Positions 21,915 through 32,156 of a stretch of DNA of 64,000 nucleotides are shown in pieces. The notes beneath the pieces were generated by a model. That model searched no databases. It saw only the letters and a program-made list of their open reading frames with translations, and had not been told where the DNA came from. Numbering within the stretch: position 1 is the first letter of the stretch; each line of letters starts with the position of its first letter. Both the position numbers and the translations under genes were made by a program. Source of the DNA: Yamadazyma tenuis. Lineage: Eukaryota; Ascomycota; Pichiomycetes; Serinales; Debaryomycetaceae. The stretch spans positions 868,001 to 932,000 of the forward strand of contig NC_089462.1 of the NCBI RefSeq assembly GCF_029203305.1, read 5' to 3'.

Positions 21915-22904
21915 ATGTCCAAGATTTCAGCTCCTTCAATGGGAGGATTCAAGCTCCCACTCAGTGATAAAGGTTCCTTCATGAGAAAAGCTTCTGTGTT
22001 CAGAAGCTTTGTCAGTGCCGACGACCCAGTTTTCAAACCTGAAGCCGGAAGGTACCACTTATACGTATCTTTGGCTTGTCCATGGGCTCACAGAGCATTG
22101 ATTGTTCGGGACTTGTTGAAGCTTCAAGATGTTATTGGGTTATCGATTGTGCACCACAACATGGATTCCAAGGGCTGGAGATTCATCACCAAGGAGCCCA
22201 AAGATCCAAAAGACTTATCCGAAGGAACTATTGATCATGTTTATGGGTTTGAAAGATTGAGTCAGCTTTACTACAAGGCCAATGAAGGCTACGAGGGAAG
22301 ATATACAGTTCCCGTATTATGGGATAAAAAGACCGAAACCATTGTCAACAATGAAAGTTCCGAGATCATCAGAATGTTGCATGAGTTCAAGAGCGTGACC
22401 GGGTTTGACGAGGACTATTACCCAGAGACCCACCAAAAACAGATTGATGAAATCAACGAGTGGATTTACCCCTACATCAACAATGGGGTCTACAAATCAG
22501 GGTTTGCGGGAACTCAAGAAGCGTATGAAGAAGCGGTGCTTGCTTTGTTCGAGCACTTGGATAAGGTGGAAAAAATTTTGGAGGATAAGTACAGTAGCAA
22601 CAAGGACTCCAAATTCTACTACTTGATTGGAGACCAATTGACCGAAGCAGATATCCGGTTGTTCACCACCATTGTTCGGTTTGACCCTGTTTATCATCAA
22701 CATTTCAAAACCAACATTCGTATGATCAGACATGACTATCCATTTTTGAACAAGTGGTTGCAAAAGTTGTATTGGCAGAAGGATTCTTTCAAATCCACTA
22801 CCGACTTCGACCACATCAAAAAACACTATACCCAGTCCCACAGCCACATTAATCCCTTGGGAATCGTGCCAGTTGGACCAGTTCCCCATATTTTACCTTT
22901 GTAA
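21915..22904 (+). CDS. ECM4: Omega/xi-class glutathione transferase (glutathionyl-hydroquinone reductase), Ecm4-like
   Basis: This 329-residue enzyme has the Ecm4/GTO family layout. The thioredoxin-fold N terminus carries catalytic Cys55 in SLACPWAHR. The active-site surroundings KGWRF and PVLWD, with NNESSEI, bind glutathione. The C-terminal helical domain contains [16 protein letters not shown], a family hallmark. Members reduce glutathionyl-hydroquinones or act as thiol transferases, usually in the cytosol or peroxisome. The ATG at 21915 was chosen because the sequence before it in frame contains no ATG. A following ACACCACAAACA leader is typical of yeast. Confidence 0.87.
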   Translation: MSKISAPSMGGFKLPLSDKGSFMRKASVFRSFVSADDPVFKPEAGRYHLYVSLACPWAHRALIVRDLLKLQDVIGLSIVHHNMDSKGWRFITKEPKDPKDLSEGTIDHVYGFERLSQLYYKANEGYEGRYTVPVLWDKKTETIVNNESSEIIRMLHEFKSVTGFDEDYYPETHQKQIDEINEWIYPYINNGVYKSGFAGTQEAYEEAVLALFEHLDKVEKILEDKYSSNKDSKFYYLIGDQLTEADIRLFTTIVRFDPVYHQHFKTNIRMIRHDYPFLNKWLQKLYWQKDSFKSTTDFDHIKKHYTQSHSHINPLGIVPVGPVPHILPL

Positions 22905-23195
22905 TTATGTAGTTGCAAAGTGAAAAGAATTCCTCATATCTTAACCCGTACCTTAGAAGCGGCTTCACATCAGCCTCTCGGTACGAGCAATTGGAACGGG
23001 AAAACACTCTAACATAAACCCCAGCCGAACGTATATAAAGGAGTAAACACACACACAGGCAAAAACATTAACCTAAATATGAATCGAGTTGAGTACAATG
23101 TAGGTAGAGAGCTCGTCTAAACCGCTGGACGACACGTCAAGACGAAAAATGCGAGATCATAAAAAACAACAGATTTGTCATAGTCAACGACAACC

Positions 23196-23967
23196 ATGAG
23201 AGGTAAGTGGATTACTTTAGACCCTTAATGTTGGCAGTGGACCAGACACACAGTATACTAACTCGACAATAGATTACAAGATCGTGGTATTGGGTGCGGG
23301 TGGTGTAGGTAAATCCTCCATCACCGTACAGTTTGTACAAGGAGTTTACGTTGAAAGTTACGATCCAACCATCGAGGACTCATATCGGAAACAGATCGAA
23401 ATCGACGGCCGGGCCTGCGATTTAGAGATCTTGGACACGGCTGGAGTGGCTCAATTCACTGCTATGAGAGAATTGTACATCAAAAGTGGAAAAGGGTTTT
23501 TGTTGGTATACTCAGTCACAGACGAGAACTCATTAAAAGAACTACTTGCATTAAGAGAACAGGTTTTGAGAATCAAGGACTCTGACAATGTTCCCATGGT
23601 GTTGATCGGAAACAAGAGTGATTTAGAATCCGACCGAGTGGTTAGTATTGAAGATGGGGTAAAAGTTAGTCAGGAATGGGGGTTGGTGCCATTTTACGAA
23701 ACGAGTGCCATGTACAAAACCAACGTTGATGAGGCGTTTATCGACGTGGTGAGGCAGATAATGCGCAAAGAGGCAGCTGTGTCGGCCGAGAAAAAGCAAC
23801 AGAAGGAAGCTGCTAAGCAGACAACCATTGCTAATGATAAAGAAATAGACACTGAGCCAGTATCTGGGGCCCAAAAAGAAGCGAAGGCGAGCCGGTTGAA
23901 GCAAAGCTTGAGTGGTGACACATCCACCGCCGATAAGAGCAGGAGCAGATGCTGTGTGATTATGTAA
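23196..23967 (+). CDS. RSR1: Ras-family bud-site GTPase Rsr1/Bud1 (one intron)
   Basis: Exon 1 is only 7 nt (23196-23202). The intron is 23203-23272, with GTAAGT donor, TACTAAC at 23256-23262 and AG acceptor. Exon 2 is 23273-23967. Splicing gives the start [18 protein letters not shown] and a 233-residue protein. The P-loop is GAGGVGKS, the effector loop YDPTIEDSY, and the guanine-specificity motifs NKSD and SAM are present. DTAGVAQF replaces the Ras glutamine, as in Rsr1. The C terminus ends in CVIM, a CAAX prenylation box, after a Lys-rich variable region. Rsr1 directs bud-site selection and polarity at the plasma membrane. Confidence 0.92.
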
Positions 23968-24051
23968 AACTCTGAACAGACACTTGAACTTTTGCTTAGA
24001 AATTAAAAATGTCGTAAGAATAATGGTGGAGCGAATATTTCTCTAACTGGA

Positions 24052-24078
24052 AACTGCGATACGCGAGTTTTCGCAGTT
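24052..24078. repeat. 8-bp inverted repeat between RSR1 and tRNA-Leu
   Basis: AACTGCGA (24052-24059) and TCGCAGTT (24071-24078) form a perfect 8-bp stem around an 11-nt loop. It may be a fold in the RSR1 3' end or chance. Confidence 0.5.
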
Positions 24079-24117
24079 AAAAAAATAAGTTGAAAGGAAT
24101 TGCTGGTATTTGGATAA

Positions 24118-24199
24118 TGATACCCGCGAGATTCGAACTCGCGCCTCCGAAGAGACCAGGACCTTACCCTGGCGCCTTAGACCGCTCGGCCAGAGTACC
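24118..24199 (-). tRNA. tRNA-Leu (anticodon AAG)
   Basis: The minus strand folds into a class II tRNA: acceptor GGTACTC pairs with GGGTATC (with wobbles), the D arm is TGGCCGAGCGGTC-like, and the anticodon stem CCAGG/CCTGG encloses GTAAGGT with anticodon AAG. A long variable arm and a TTCGAAT T-loop follow. No intron is present. A T-run on the minus strand (24079-24085) gives a Pol III terminator. AAG, read as IAG, would decode CTT/CTC/CTA as leucine, as in CUG-Ser yeasts. Confidence 0.92.
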
Positions 24200-24558
24200 C
24201 AATTCCTGAGAGATTGTATTCTACCTGGAACTAAATTATGCTTGATAAAAAGTGGCACTTCATGTTACTGTTCCTATATGACTAGTAATAGACAATCATA
24301 TATTATATTTTCAATTTCTGTTTACCCAGTATCAAGAAGAAAAGTAGTTAAAATCAAAATATTCGCAGGTGGGCGGTCAAAATCCACTGGCGAAGACGGG
24401 GCAGCTGGACCAGGCGCGGCCCAATTCCTAAAACCCGCTCCCGCAGCGAAAAAAAAATTCACCCCACGAGGCATGTCTGTAGCCAAAAAAAAACTATCCA
24501 TCACAAGATCATTACCAGCAATTATAATCAGATTTGTTTCTGATCCTTCTACTTAACT
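24200..24558. other. Intergenic region upstream of the flavin-binding oxidase-like gene
   Basis: This gap follows the tRNA-Leu 5' end. It contains a G/C-rich stretch near 24385-24430 and several A-runs, the latter near 24451 and 24486. I see no gene; it probably contains the promoter of the next gene. Confidence 0.45.
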
Positions 24559-25473
24559 ATGCTTCAAAGACACTTCATGGCCAGCTGGGTGCCTGTGTTC
24601 ATGAACCATATCAATGTCCAGCTAGAACATCAAGCCGAACCGTTCTTAACCTTCCAGTTGAGTACCATCGGTATTGACGGGTTCCCTCAAAACAGAACCG
24701 TTGTATATCGGGGATTCTTATTCGACGAAGTTTCGACAAACATCATCACTTTTACCACCGACAAGCGGATGCCTAAATACTCTGAGTTGGCTAAAGATGA
24801 CCGTTTTGAAGCGGTGTTCTACTTACCAGGGGCTAGAAAACAGTTTAGATTTAAGGGCCACGCTCGTGTAATCGACGCAGACCACCATCCAATTGTCAAA
24901 TTGGACAACTATAAACCACGAGACGTGGGAGACATCGACAGTGATGACGAAGATGAGGCCAAAGAATCCTCAGTACCGGAGCCTTCACCCAATGCATTTG
25001 CCCCATCACCAACAACATCCATACCTAAATCAGAGGATACCAGCTTCTGGAACCACCCAATAGAGTTCCACCTTGTTTCTCCCAAGTTGATTAACCAACT
25101 TCACAAAGACCACAACGCCTCGTACTCCAACTTTAACGATATTCACGTCCCTCATGAACTTACACTAAAACCCCCAACTGATGAGGAGTACGCACAAGAA
25201 TTATCTCGTCAATGGGATACTTTGTCCAAAGCTTTAAAAAAGAGCTTCAGAAAACCAGATCCCGGCTCAAGGATGACACCCGAAAAGTCCAAGTTGATCG
25301 ATTCGATTAAACGGGGTGTTGACGGTAAGAAAGATATCGATGGATACAAGAATTTCGCTGTAGTAGCGATGTTCATCGATACGGTTGACTTCTACGATAG
25401 CGAAAGTGATAGAAGAGTGAGGTTTGAGAAGGATAAGTTCGATATGTGGAGTGAATATGAAATATGCCCTTGA
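24559..25473 (+). CDS. Pyridoxamine 5'-phosphate oxidase-related FMN-binding protein
   Basis: This 304-residue protein belongs to the PNPOx-like split-barrel family represented by yeast YLR456W/YPR172W. Evidence is MASWVPVFMNHINVQL at the start, FPQNRTVVYRGFLF (the FMN/phosphate-binding strand) and MPKYSEL with ARKQFRFKGHARVI. A Ser/Pro/acidic insertion is at about residues 130-155. The function in yeast is not established; FMN or related cofactor binding is inferred from the fold. Two starts are possible, at 24559 or seven codons later at 24577 (MASWVP), and the latter fits the family better. It is distinct from true PDX3 at 38.9 kb. Confidence 0.72.
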   Translation: MLQRHFMASWVPVFMNHINVQLEHQAEPFLTFQLSTIGIDGFPQNRTVVYRGFLFDEVSTNIITFTTDKRMPKYSELAKDDRFEAVFYLPGARKQFRFKGHARVIDADHHPIVKLDNYKPRDVGDIDSDDEDEAKESSVPEPSPNAFAPSPTTSIPKSEDTSFWNHPIEFHLVSPKLINQLHKDHNASYSNFNDIHVPHELTLKPPTDEEYAQELSRQWDTLSKALKKSFRKPDPGSRMTPEKSKLIDSIKRGVDGKKDIDGYKNFAVVAMFIDTVDFYDSESDRRVRFEKDKFDMWSEYEICP

Positions 25474-25832
25474 TTGTAAATAGTCTCCATTGACATTAAT
25501 ATAACATCGATAATTTGAAGTGTACCAGTCCAAAAATGTGGACTACGTTGCCAAAAAAAAACACAATTTGCAGCTTTTTGCAGTCTGCGATTGCAAGACG
25601 TTTGTACATTAAAATTGCCAACCACAACCGCCAGTGAATTAATGCCACTTACTTCTACCTGATATCTGGAGTAATTCAAGAGTATCTGCCTGTCCTACGC
25701 TAATCTATCACTGAACCCTGTGACTGCTGTTATCGGGAAACTTACAGGCGCGATTTTTGCAATAAAAATAAACAAATAATTTAAAGAACCTCCTTTTTTA
25801 ACTCAGTTTAAACCAAGCTATTCTTATCAATT
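25474..25832. other. Intergenic region upstream of histone H1
   Basis: No gene is seen. The gap has a TGCAG-rich patch near 25570-25595 and an A-rich leader. Presumably it contains the H1 promoter. Confidence 0.45.
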
Positions 25833-26626
25833 ATGCCTCCTAAATCTAAAGCAAGCACTGCTTCTGCCACCAAGTTGTCTTATAAAGGTATGTGTACTGG
25901 GATCACTAAAATTCACCCCAATTGTCCCGGATTCTTTTCGGATGTCAAGTGTTGAATGACCTCAAAACAAACAACTAAATACTAACTGTCTATTCAGACA
26001 TGATTAAATCCGGTATCGTTACCTTGAAGGAAAGAAACGGTTCTAGGTATGTACAACTCCTTTAGGCCCATGTGTCACTTATAATCGTCCTTGTACCGAG
26101 ATGGTGCAACATACTAACGAACACTAGTCGTCAAGCTATTAAAAAATATGTCCAAGCAAATTTTGGAATCAAGGCCGCTAATTTTGATGCCTTGTTCAAC
26201 GCTGCCTTGAGAAAGGGTGTTGAAGTTGGAGACTTATCTCAACCAAAGGGTCCTTCTGGTCCTGTCAAGTTAGGAAAAATTGACAAGATTTCAAAACCTG
26301 TCGCTAAAAAGGTTGCCAAACCAGCACCAAAAAAGGCGGTTTCTAAAAAAGTGGCTCCAAAAAAAGTGATCCCCAAGAAGGCTGTTATCAAGAAGGCTGC
26401 CCCAAAGAAGGCCGTTACTACTATTAAGAAGAAGCCCGTTGCTAAGAAGCCTGTTGCTAAGAAGGCTGCTCCAAAGAAGCCTGTTGCTAAGAAGGTCGCT
26501 GCAAAGAAGGCTGCTCCAAAGAAAGTGACCAAACCAGCTGCTAAGAAAGTCGCTCCAAAGAAAGTGGTTGCCAAGAAAGTTGCTCCCAAGAAGGCTGCTC
26601 CTAAAAAGAAGGTAGCCAAGAAGTAA
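25833..26626 (+). CDS. HHO1: Linker histone H1 (two introns)
   Basis: Three exons: 25833-25887, 25998-26046 and 26128-26626. Intron 1 has donor GTATGT and TACTAAC at 25980-25986. Intron 2 has GTATGT and TACTAAC at 26112-26118; both end in AG. The spliced product is 200 residues. The globular H15 domain includes SYKDMIKSGIVTLKERNG and SSRQAIKKYVQANFG, typical of linker histones. The tail is built from Lys/Ala/Pro repeats such as KKVAPKK. It binds nucleosomal linker DNA and suppresses recombination in yeasts. A short first exon and lysine-rich tail are unmistakable; only the upstream start could be debated. Confidence 0.9.
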
Positions 26627-26786
26627 AGATGCTTTACGTTATTAGCTGGTTCATGTTTTACGGATGTTGATTTTACCTTTTCTCTTTGCCTCTATTTGTA
26701 TCTGTTGTAATTTTAGCGTGTTTTTGTAATATATGAGAGAAATGAAAACAATTCAAAAATCGCGCTTTCAGACCTATTAATTATTC

Positions 26787-27353
26787 ATGAAGTCGATAAC
26801 ACCGGTAGTGGCTGCGTTGATGCCCAATCTAGGCATTGGTTATAAGGGCAAGTTGCCTTGGAGACTAAGTAAGGAGATTATCAACTTCAAGAACATCACT
26901 TGCAAAGCTGCTGATAATAAGAGAAACGCAGTGATCATGGGTCGCAAGACATGGGAATCCATACCTAAGAAGTTTAAACCCTTACCCGACAGGTTAAACA
27001 TCGTGCTAACAAGAACCATCACAGAAGAACATACGAACACTGATGATCTAATTTATTTGAATGATTTTAACAAAATCTCCAGTGTAATTGATGATTCAAT
27101 TGATAAAGTGTTTTTAATTGGAGGGTCTGAATTATATAACCACCTTTTTAAGTCCAACGTGATTGATTCAATTATCTTAACGGAGTTGCACACAGAAAAT
27201 TCAGTCGAGATAGATACATTTCTCGATTGGGATTTAACTGACTGGGTGCAAAAAAGCCATGAAGATTTATTAGCGTTTGCTGGAATTGACCTTGAACCGG
27301 AATATAACGAAAAGGGATACACATATAAATACTCCTTGTATCAGAGACAATAG
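26787..27353 (+). CDS. DFR1: Dihydrofolate reductase
   Basis: This 188-residue enzyme reduces dihydrofolate to tetrahydrofolate with NADPH, needed for thymidylate and purine synthesis. Family motifs are clear: AALMPNLGIGYKGKLPWRL (substrate site), NAVIMGRKTWESIP (NADPH binding), and IVLTRT. The region VFLIGGSELYNHL contains the GG cofactor motif. Length matches fungal DHFR. It converges on the PPS1-like gene, with only 37 bp between stops. No exact MCB motif was found in its 160-bp upstream gap. Confidence 0.93.
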   Translation: MKSITPVVAALMPNLGIGYKGKLPWRLSKEIINFKNITCKAADNKRNAVIMGRKTWESIPKKFKPLPDRLNIVLTRTITEEHTNTDDLIYLNDFNKISSVIDDSIDKVFLIGGSELYNHLFKSNVIDSIILTELHTENSVEIDTFLDWDLTDWVQKSHEDLLAFAGIDLEPEYNEKGYTYKYSLYQRQ

Positions 27354-27390
27354 CTCATCTACCAATTAATATATATTTAGTAAACGGTAA

Positions 27391-29613
27391 TCACTCTATA
27401 TAATTTCTATTCAATTTGAATATCTCGTTGCATAAGTGGTACCAGGTGTATGATCTGGATCTACCTTTGAGGCTATTCAAGTAGTTCTCATACAAGTACA
27501 AATCGTAGAAGATTCTCAAGTTGGGCTGGATGATAATGTTAAATCTGTTGATCCGGGTTATCATGTAACTCTCTATAAGTGATAGTTTTTGGAATCTCAT
27601 CAAACTTGCAATCACCAAAGATGCCAGGCGAGATACTCCAATCTGACAATGATAAAACGTCTTCATCGACTGGTCGGGGTTCAGCAAGTATTTTAGTTGT
27701 ATATGGTCCGGCACCTCGATCAACAACGGAAGAATCTCATCTTTACCATCATCTTTAAGATTGTCAATGTACAATGCTGACGTCAAGTATGGTAAACCCT
27801 CATCATGGATCTTGATATCATATATGCTGATTATCTCGTCTTGTTTATTCTTGTATTGAAATACTGGCTTGTGGCCATCAATATCAAGCCATTGAGGTTT
27901 GGATCCCACAGACACAATCTTGTTGAACTTCATACAATTCAAGACGGTTTTAGAGTTGGCATGGTTCACTGATCCCAAGTAGATGTTCTTATGTATGTTG
28001 CAAGGAAAGTTGTTATCCTTGTTGTAATTAAACCAATCCAAATCACCACGAACCTTTGGCGTCTCGAGTTCGTTGTAGTTGATGAACTTGATCATTCCCA
28101 CTTGTCTTTTGCTATAGTTGATGAACTTTTCCATTTTTTTCAAGAATATCAAATCCGATTTGAAGTAATAGAACTTCAAGTTCTTAGTGGAATATAAATC
28201 CATTATGACTTCTTCAAGACTCATGTCCGACAACATCATACCGATAGCCAAGGTCAACGTAGTTAATCCTGTGAACCCGTCAAAGGAAAAAACAAAAACC
28301 TGTTTATTTCTGTCGTGGAGTGCCTTGATAGTCTTGAGCAAGTTCAAAAAGTTAATTATATCTGCCAAGTTCATGTGTTCAAAGTGCAAATAACCAGAAC
28401 TGGGGAATTCCGAATATTCACCAATTGACTTTGGTATTTTGCAATATTCATTACAATTGATGATCATCTCGAAGTTGTGGTCGATGTTGGCCAAGTAATT
28501 GTAGTCTATCAAGTTTCCAATGCAAACGTTTCTGTTGAACCATTTCATGGAGTTGAACTTCCACAAGAGATTTTGCTCCCATTTGAGTAACTGACAATTG
28601 AATACTTGATTATTGATGGAATTGATTGGGAGTTGGTGAATCAGTTCAAAGTTCGACTCATTAGTGAAGTGTTCCGGAATTATATTCCAGAGACGGTTGT
28701 TGAAGTTGACAATGTAGATGTTATTGCTTGTGTTCAATTCCAACGCTTTGTTTAGGTTCACATTCAAGTTGTTGGTGTTATTGTAGAGCACCAAATGGCA
28801 CATCTTACTATAGACATGAAGTTGGTTCTTATAGTTGCGGTTATTCAATTCTCCACAAACTTCATTATTCATGTCTTCGATGTAGGCATTTGAGCAATCC
28901 ACAAACTCCTCATATGACACCGAATTATTCAATTGAAAGTCTCCACACTCCTCCTGGGTGTTTAAAAACATCATATGTAACTGGCTGATAGCTGGAAAAT
29001 GTTCCACATCGAGGTGAGGAAAGTCTTCGACTGCAAACTGGTCACCATTTGAGTTTTTGAACCCCGAGTTGAAAAAGATTCTCAGTCTGGAGTCCTTCAA
29101 ACCATGCAAGTAAGGAAAGAGACCATCGTCCAAAGGGTTCTGTGGCCCATAGTAAAAGGTCATTAAATCTATCAAGTTATCAACGTTTAACATGTAGATT
29201 CTATCGCTAAGACATTTCAATTTGGAGTTGAACAGCTCTATGAATGGGTGCATAAAGTTCTCGACAGGGGTTTCACCAGATGGAGTTCTAACAATGCCTG
29301 CATTGTTAGGGGCATCACTAATCGAGTACTTGTCGAAGGCGGCTGCTAAACAAGAGTCGGTAATAATATTATCGATGTTTTTTTCAAGAATGCTCAAGTT
29401 GTCTTTGCTGTCGCTGACGGTGATATCACTGGTTGCGCTATCTCTTCTTTCCAGGCCTTCAAGACTATCGATACTTTCAATAGACAAGTTTAAGTTGGAG
29501 TATTTCTCAAGTAAGTTGGAAGACATGTTGGTTGCAGTTGCTGGTTTGATTAAATTGGACAGGATATTATCATTGCTAATGGAATGTGTGGATTTGGATT
29601 TCAACAGGAACAT
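27391..29613 (-). CDS. PPS1: Dual-specificity protein phosphatase, Pps1-like
   Basis: This 740-residue protein has a C-terminal dual-specificity phosphatase domain beginning near NIYLGSVNHAN. The catalytic P-loop is HCQIGVSR with Cys656 and Arg662, keeping the C-x5-R signature. An upstream region with FVFSFDGFTGLTTLTLA near the middle resembles the degenerate first phosphatase-like domain of Pps1. The N-terminal 110 residues are Ser/Asn-rich. Pps1 in Saccharomyces affects S-phase progression. The middle is rich in Asn and weakly conserved, so the assignment rests on overall layout. The start ATG at 29613 is clear. Confidence 0.72.
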   Translation of the reverse strand: MFLLKSKSTHSISNDNILSNLIKPATATNMSSNLLEKYSNLNLSIESIDSLEGLERRDSATSDITVSDSKDNLSILEKNIDNIITDSCLAAAFDKYSISDAPNNAGIVRTPSGETPVENFMHPFIELFNSKLKCLSDRIYMLNVDNLIDLMTFYYGPQNPLDDGLFPYLHGLKDSRLRIFFNSGFKNSNGDQFAVEDFPHLDVEHFPAISQLHMMFLNTQEECGDFQLNNSVSYEEFVDCSNAYIEDMNNEVCGELNNRNYKNQLHVYSKMCHLVLYNNTNNLNVNLNKALELNTSNNIYIVNFNNRLWNIIPEHFTNESNFELIHQLPINSINNQVFNCQLLKWEQNLLWKFNSMKWFNRNVCIGNLIDYNYLANIDHNFEMIINCNEYCKIPKSIGEYSEFPSSGYLHFEHMNLADIINFLNLLKTIKALHDRNKQVFVFSFDGFTGLTTLTLAIGMMLSDMSLEEVIMDLYSTKNLKFYYFKSDLIFLKKMEKFINYSKRQVGMIKFINYNELETPKVRGDLDWFNYNKDNNFPCNIHKNIYLGSVNHANSKTVLNCMKFNKIVSVGSKPQWLDIDGHKPVFQYKNKQDEIISIYDIKIHDEGLPYLTSALYIDNLKDDGKDEILPLLIEVPDHIQLKYLLNPDQSMKTFYHCQIGVSRLASLVIASLMRFQKLSLIESYMITRINRFNIIIQPNLRIFYDLYLYENYLNSLKGRSRSYTWYHLCNEIFKLNRNYIE

Positions 29614-30156
29614 TGAAAGGGTTTAAAGAAAAGAAATTAAGGGAAAAGAATTGAAGTGAAGGATAAGAAAATAAGGGGGATTATATCAGATGAAAAAAAC
29701 TCCTTCATAAATATTAGCGCAAGGACGAGGTATTTATGTATTGAAAAAGTCCACATTATCATTGCCGAAATGTGTGGAAAATCTCTCAAACCTTGTTAAG
29801 ACCTACATGCTTGACAATGCATAAATTCAATGACAAAACAATCAAGAAAGATTTAAATGTGCATTGAAGGTTAGCAAGAAAATAATTTCTGCAGGAGTTG
29901 CATAATAGACAGTGATCAACAATTTCTACAGGATTATCCAGAATTGGGCCAATTATTAACCATTGCTGGATAAAGGACCCTTCTTAAGGCGAGAAAGTTT
30001 CTTTTGTTTCAATTAATTGTTCCTTTGTTGGCAGCAGAGGGCTATTGTTTACAGTAAATGGTTGGTCCACACCACCGCTTTGTTCCCGGGTGCAGTTGCG
30101 ATTTGCGCGTTTTTTTTGCAGCTTTGATAACAGACGAGTTCACAAACAGAACCATT
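29614..30156. other. Divergent intergenic region, no gene seen
   Basis: This gap separates the leftward PPS1-like gene from the rightward GPI-protein gene. It is A/T-rich. One ATG at 30058 opens in frame with the next gene, but the sequence after it is not a typical secretion signal. No RNA gene or repeat is obvious. Confidence 0.45.
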
Positions 30157-31292
30157 ATGAAGTTCCCCATATGTAGGTGGTGTCTTATAGTTGCTGGTTT
30201 ACCAGTAATTGCTATTGCAGACCACACCATTTATATCACCAAAACCATATATGCGAACACCACCCACCAGGATTCAATTTCCTCTCCTCCTACGGTTCCC
30301 CCTGCCACAATCGCAATTCCCTCGTCAATTTTAACCTTTGTACCACCAGGATTACCTACCCCTGATCAGCCAGATTGGGAATTTGACTCCAGTTCTACTG
30401 TTTCTGGATTTTCAATTAAGGCTTCATTCCGCCCATCTTTTACTGGATATGCCAACTCGACCCTTGTTTTTAAGGATGCATCTAACAATATCGCCACATC
30501 TGCTTATTTTCCTGCCTCCAGCAATGTTGCCCCAGAATTAGACGACAAAAAGGAGAACAATTGGTGGACTCGCGGGCCACAGGAAGAAAGCCATTTCGTG
30601 TTAGGCGAGCTTGAGCCACCTGAGCCTGCAGTCGAGACCGATATAGACCCCGACACCGACCTGGATACAAACTCAGGCGGCGAGGAAGATGATGACAGCG
30701 AAGTCGGCTTTATTGAAGAAGTGGATACTTGTTCAAACTTTGAAAATGACCTGCCTTATCGTACAGCTAATACACCAGACAATGGCTCGCATAATTCCGA
30801 TGGCCAGCACAATGGAGGTTATAAGATTGGCAGTACTTTTCGAACAACTACGGGTGGCACATTGACATCGTGGTCCAAAAATGGAACTACAGTTATCGCT
30901 GATGAAGGGGTGATGACGACACTGGCAGGTTCTGCAATAATGCAAAATCCGATTGCTCACCATTCCCCCTTCAGCACCGACCATTTACAGAATTTACCCG
31001 CCAATGAAAAACAGACCTGGGGTCATGATGATTATCCAAGCCCATATGTTGGTCAACCTACTGATACTGATATCGACCAAGCTTGTGATACTAATGCCAG
31101 TCAAACCAGCTGGTTTTATGATACAATGAATCCTGAACCAGGACAAAAAGACGCCAGCACCAGCAATGGTAGTGCGACAATCACATCAATTTCCTGTCAC
31201 AGTCCGGCGGCAAGCAGCGAGGCGCCCGCGAGCAGTTCGAGCCGTGGTATTATCCGACTCGTGGCGAGTGGAATTACCAATCTCCCCCAAAG

Positions 31293-31359
<67 letters not shown>

Positions 31360-31947
31360 CAGGAACAAAGCCAGAGCCAGGAACAAAGCCAGAGCCAGAG
31401 TCAGAGCCAGAGCCAGGAACAAAGCCAGAGTCAGGAACAAAGCCAGAGCCAGGAGCCGAACTCCATTCAAGTTTCTATCCACGAACCGAGCTTCATTCGA
31501 GTCATTGGCTATTCCAGCAGACATGCTACAATTGTTACAAGCAAACCAGACACACCTACAAAAACTTACATCGGCTCTGCCCCACGCTCCCGAACTAGCA
31601 CTGAAATCATAAACGCAATCCGTACAATATCGACTCAAAAATCAAATCATTCACAGAAAGCACACAAGCCCATCTCATCCAAGCGGGCTTTCTCTGAACC
31701 TTCCAAGTCGCTTAAGGCACCAAAGTCATCTAGAGCTCTTAGGTTACCTAAATCCCTTGTGCCCACTAGCCACAAGACCACTACGGTCGGTTTCCCAACC
31801 AGAATCGCTACGTTTCAGTCGTTTGACTTCACCCGTTCGTTCAGTCTCGTGGCCCACAACAACACCTTCCTCCACCAACAGCTTTCGGGAAGTATTCTCA
31901 TCCATACTTCCCCACTCGCATTGCTATTTATCTTAATGATTTTATGA
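30157..31947 (+). CDS. Putative GPI-anchored cell-surface protein with a Ser-Gln repeat
   Basis: This 596-residue protein starts with [21 protein letters not shown], a clear signal peptide, and ends with the hydrophobic tail [10 protein letters not shown], as in GPI-anchored wall proteins. The body is rich in Ser, Thr, Pro, Asn and acidic residues. A (Ser-Gln) tract is near residues 378-435, encoded by hexanucleotide repeats. I recognise no enzymatic domain; a wall or adhesin role is inferred from the layout only. An upstream in-frame ATG at 30058 would hide the signal peptide behind 33 residues, so 30157 is preferred. Confidence 0.65.
31291..31456 (+). repeat. Hexanucleotide (AGCCAG)n coding repeat
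   Basis: Twelve perfect AGCCAG hexamers occupy 31291-31362. An imperfect stretch with GAACAA and AGTCAG units continues to about 31456. It encodes alternating Ser-Gln with Glu-Gln breaks inside the GPI-protein gene. Confidence 0.9.
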
Positions 31948-32156
31948 TCTCCCAAACACAAGCAGTGAAGGTCTCTGGAATAACACCGAACATCACATAT
32001 GCTATATATACCTCAATAAAGGATTTGACTGGGTTCAGCCTTTGTATATGTTCAAACTCTGTATATACTGAACACCGCTCAAGACTTAGGCCCGAAATCT
32101 GCGCGCTTGAGAACGAAAAGTTCCCTGAAAACAACCTCAACTGAATAATTGAAGAA

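Noticed and set aside
26239..26619. Minus-strand Ala/Phe/Thr-rich frame over histone H1
   Set aside because: It is the reverse complement of the Lys/Ala-rich histone tail.
31166..31612. Open frames with long Arg-Ala (plus strand) and Leu-Ala (minus strand) runs
   Set aside because: They are the other reading frames of the AGCCAG repeat inside the GPI-protein gene; no signal peptide or family match supports them.
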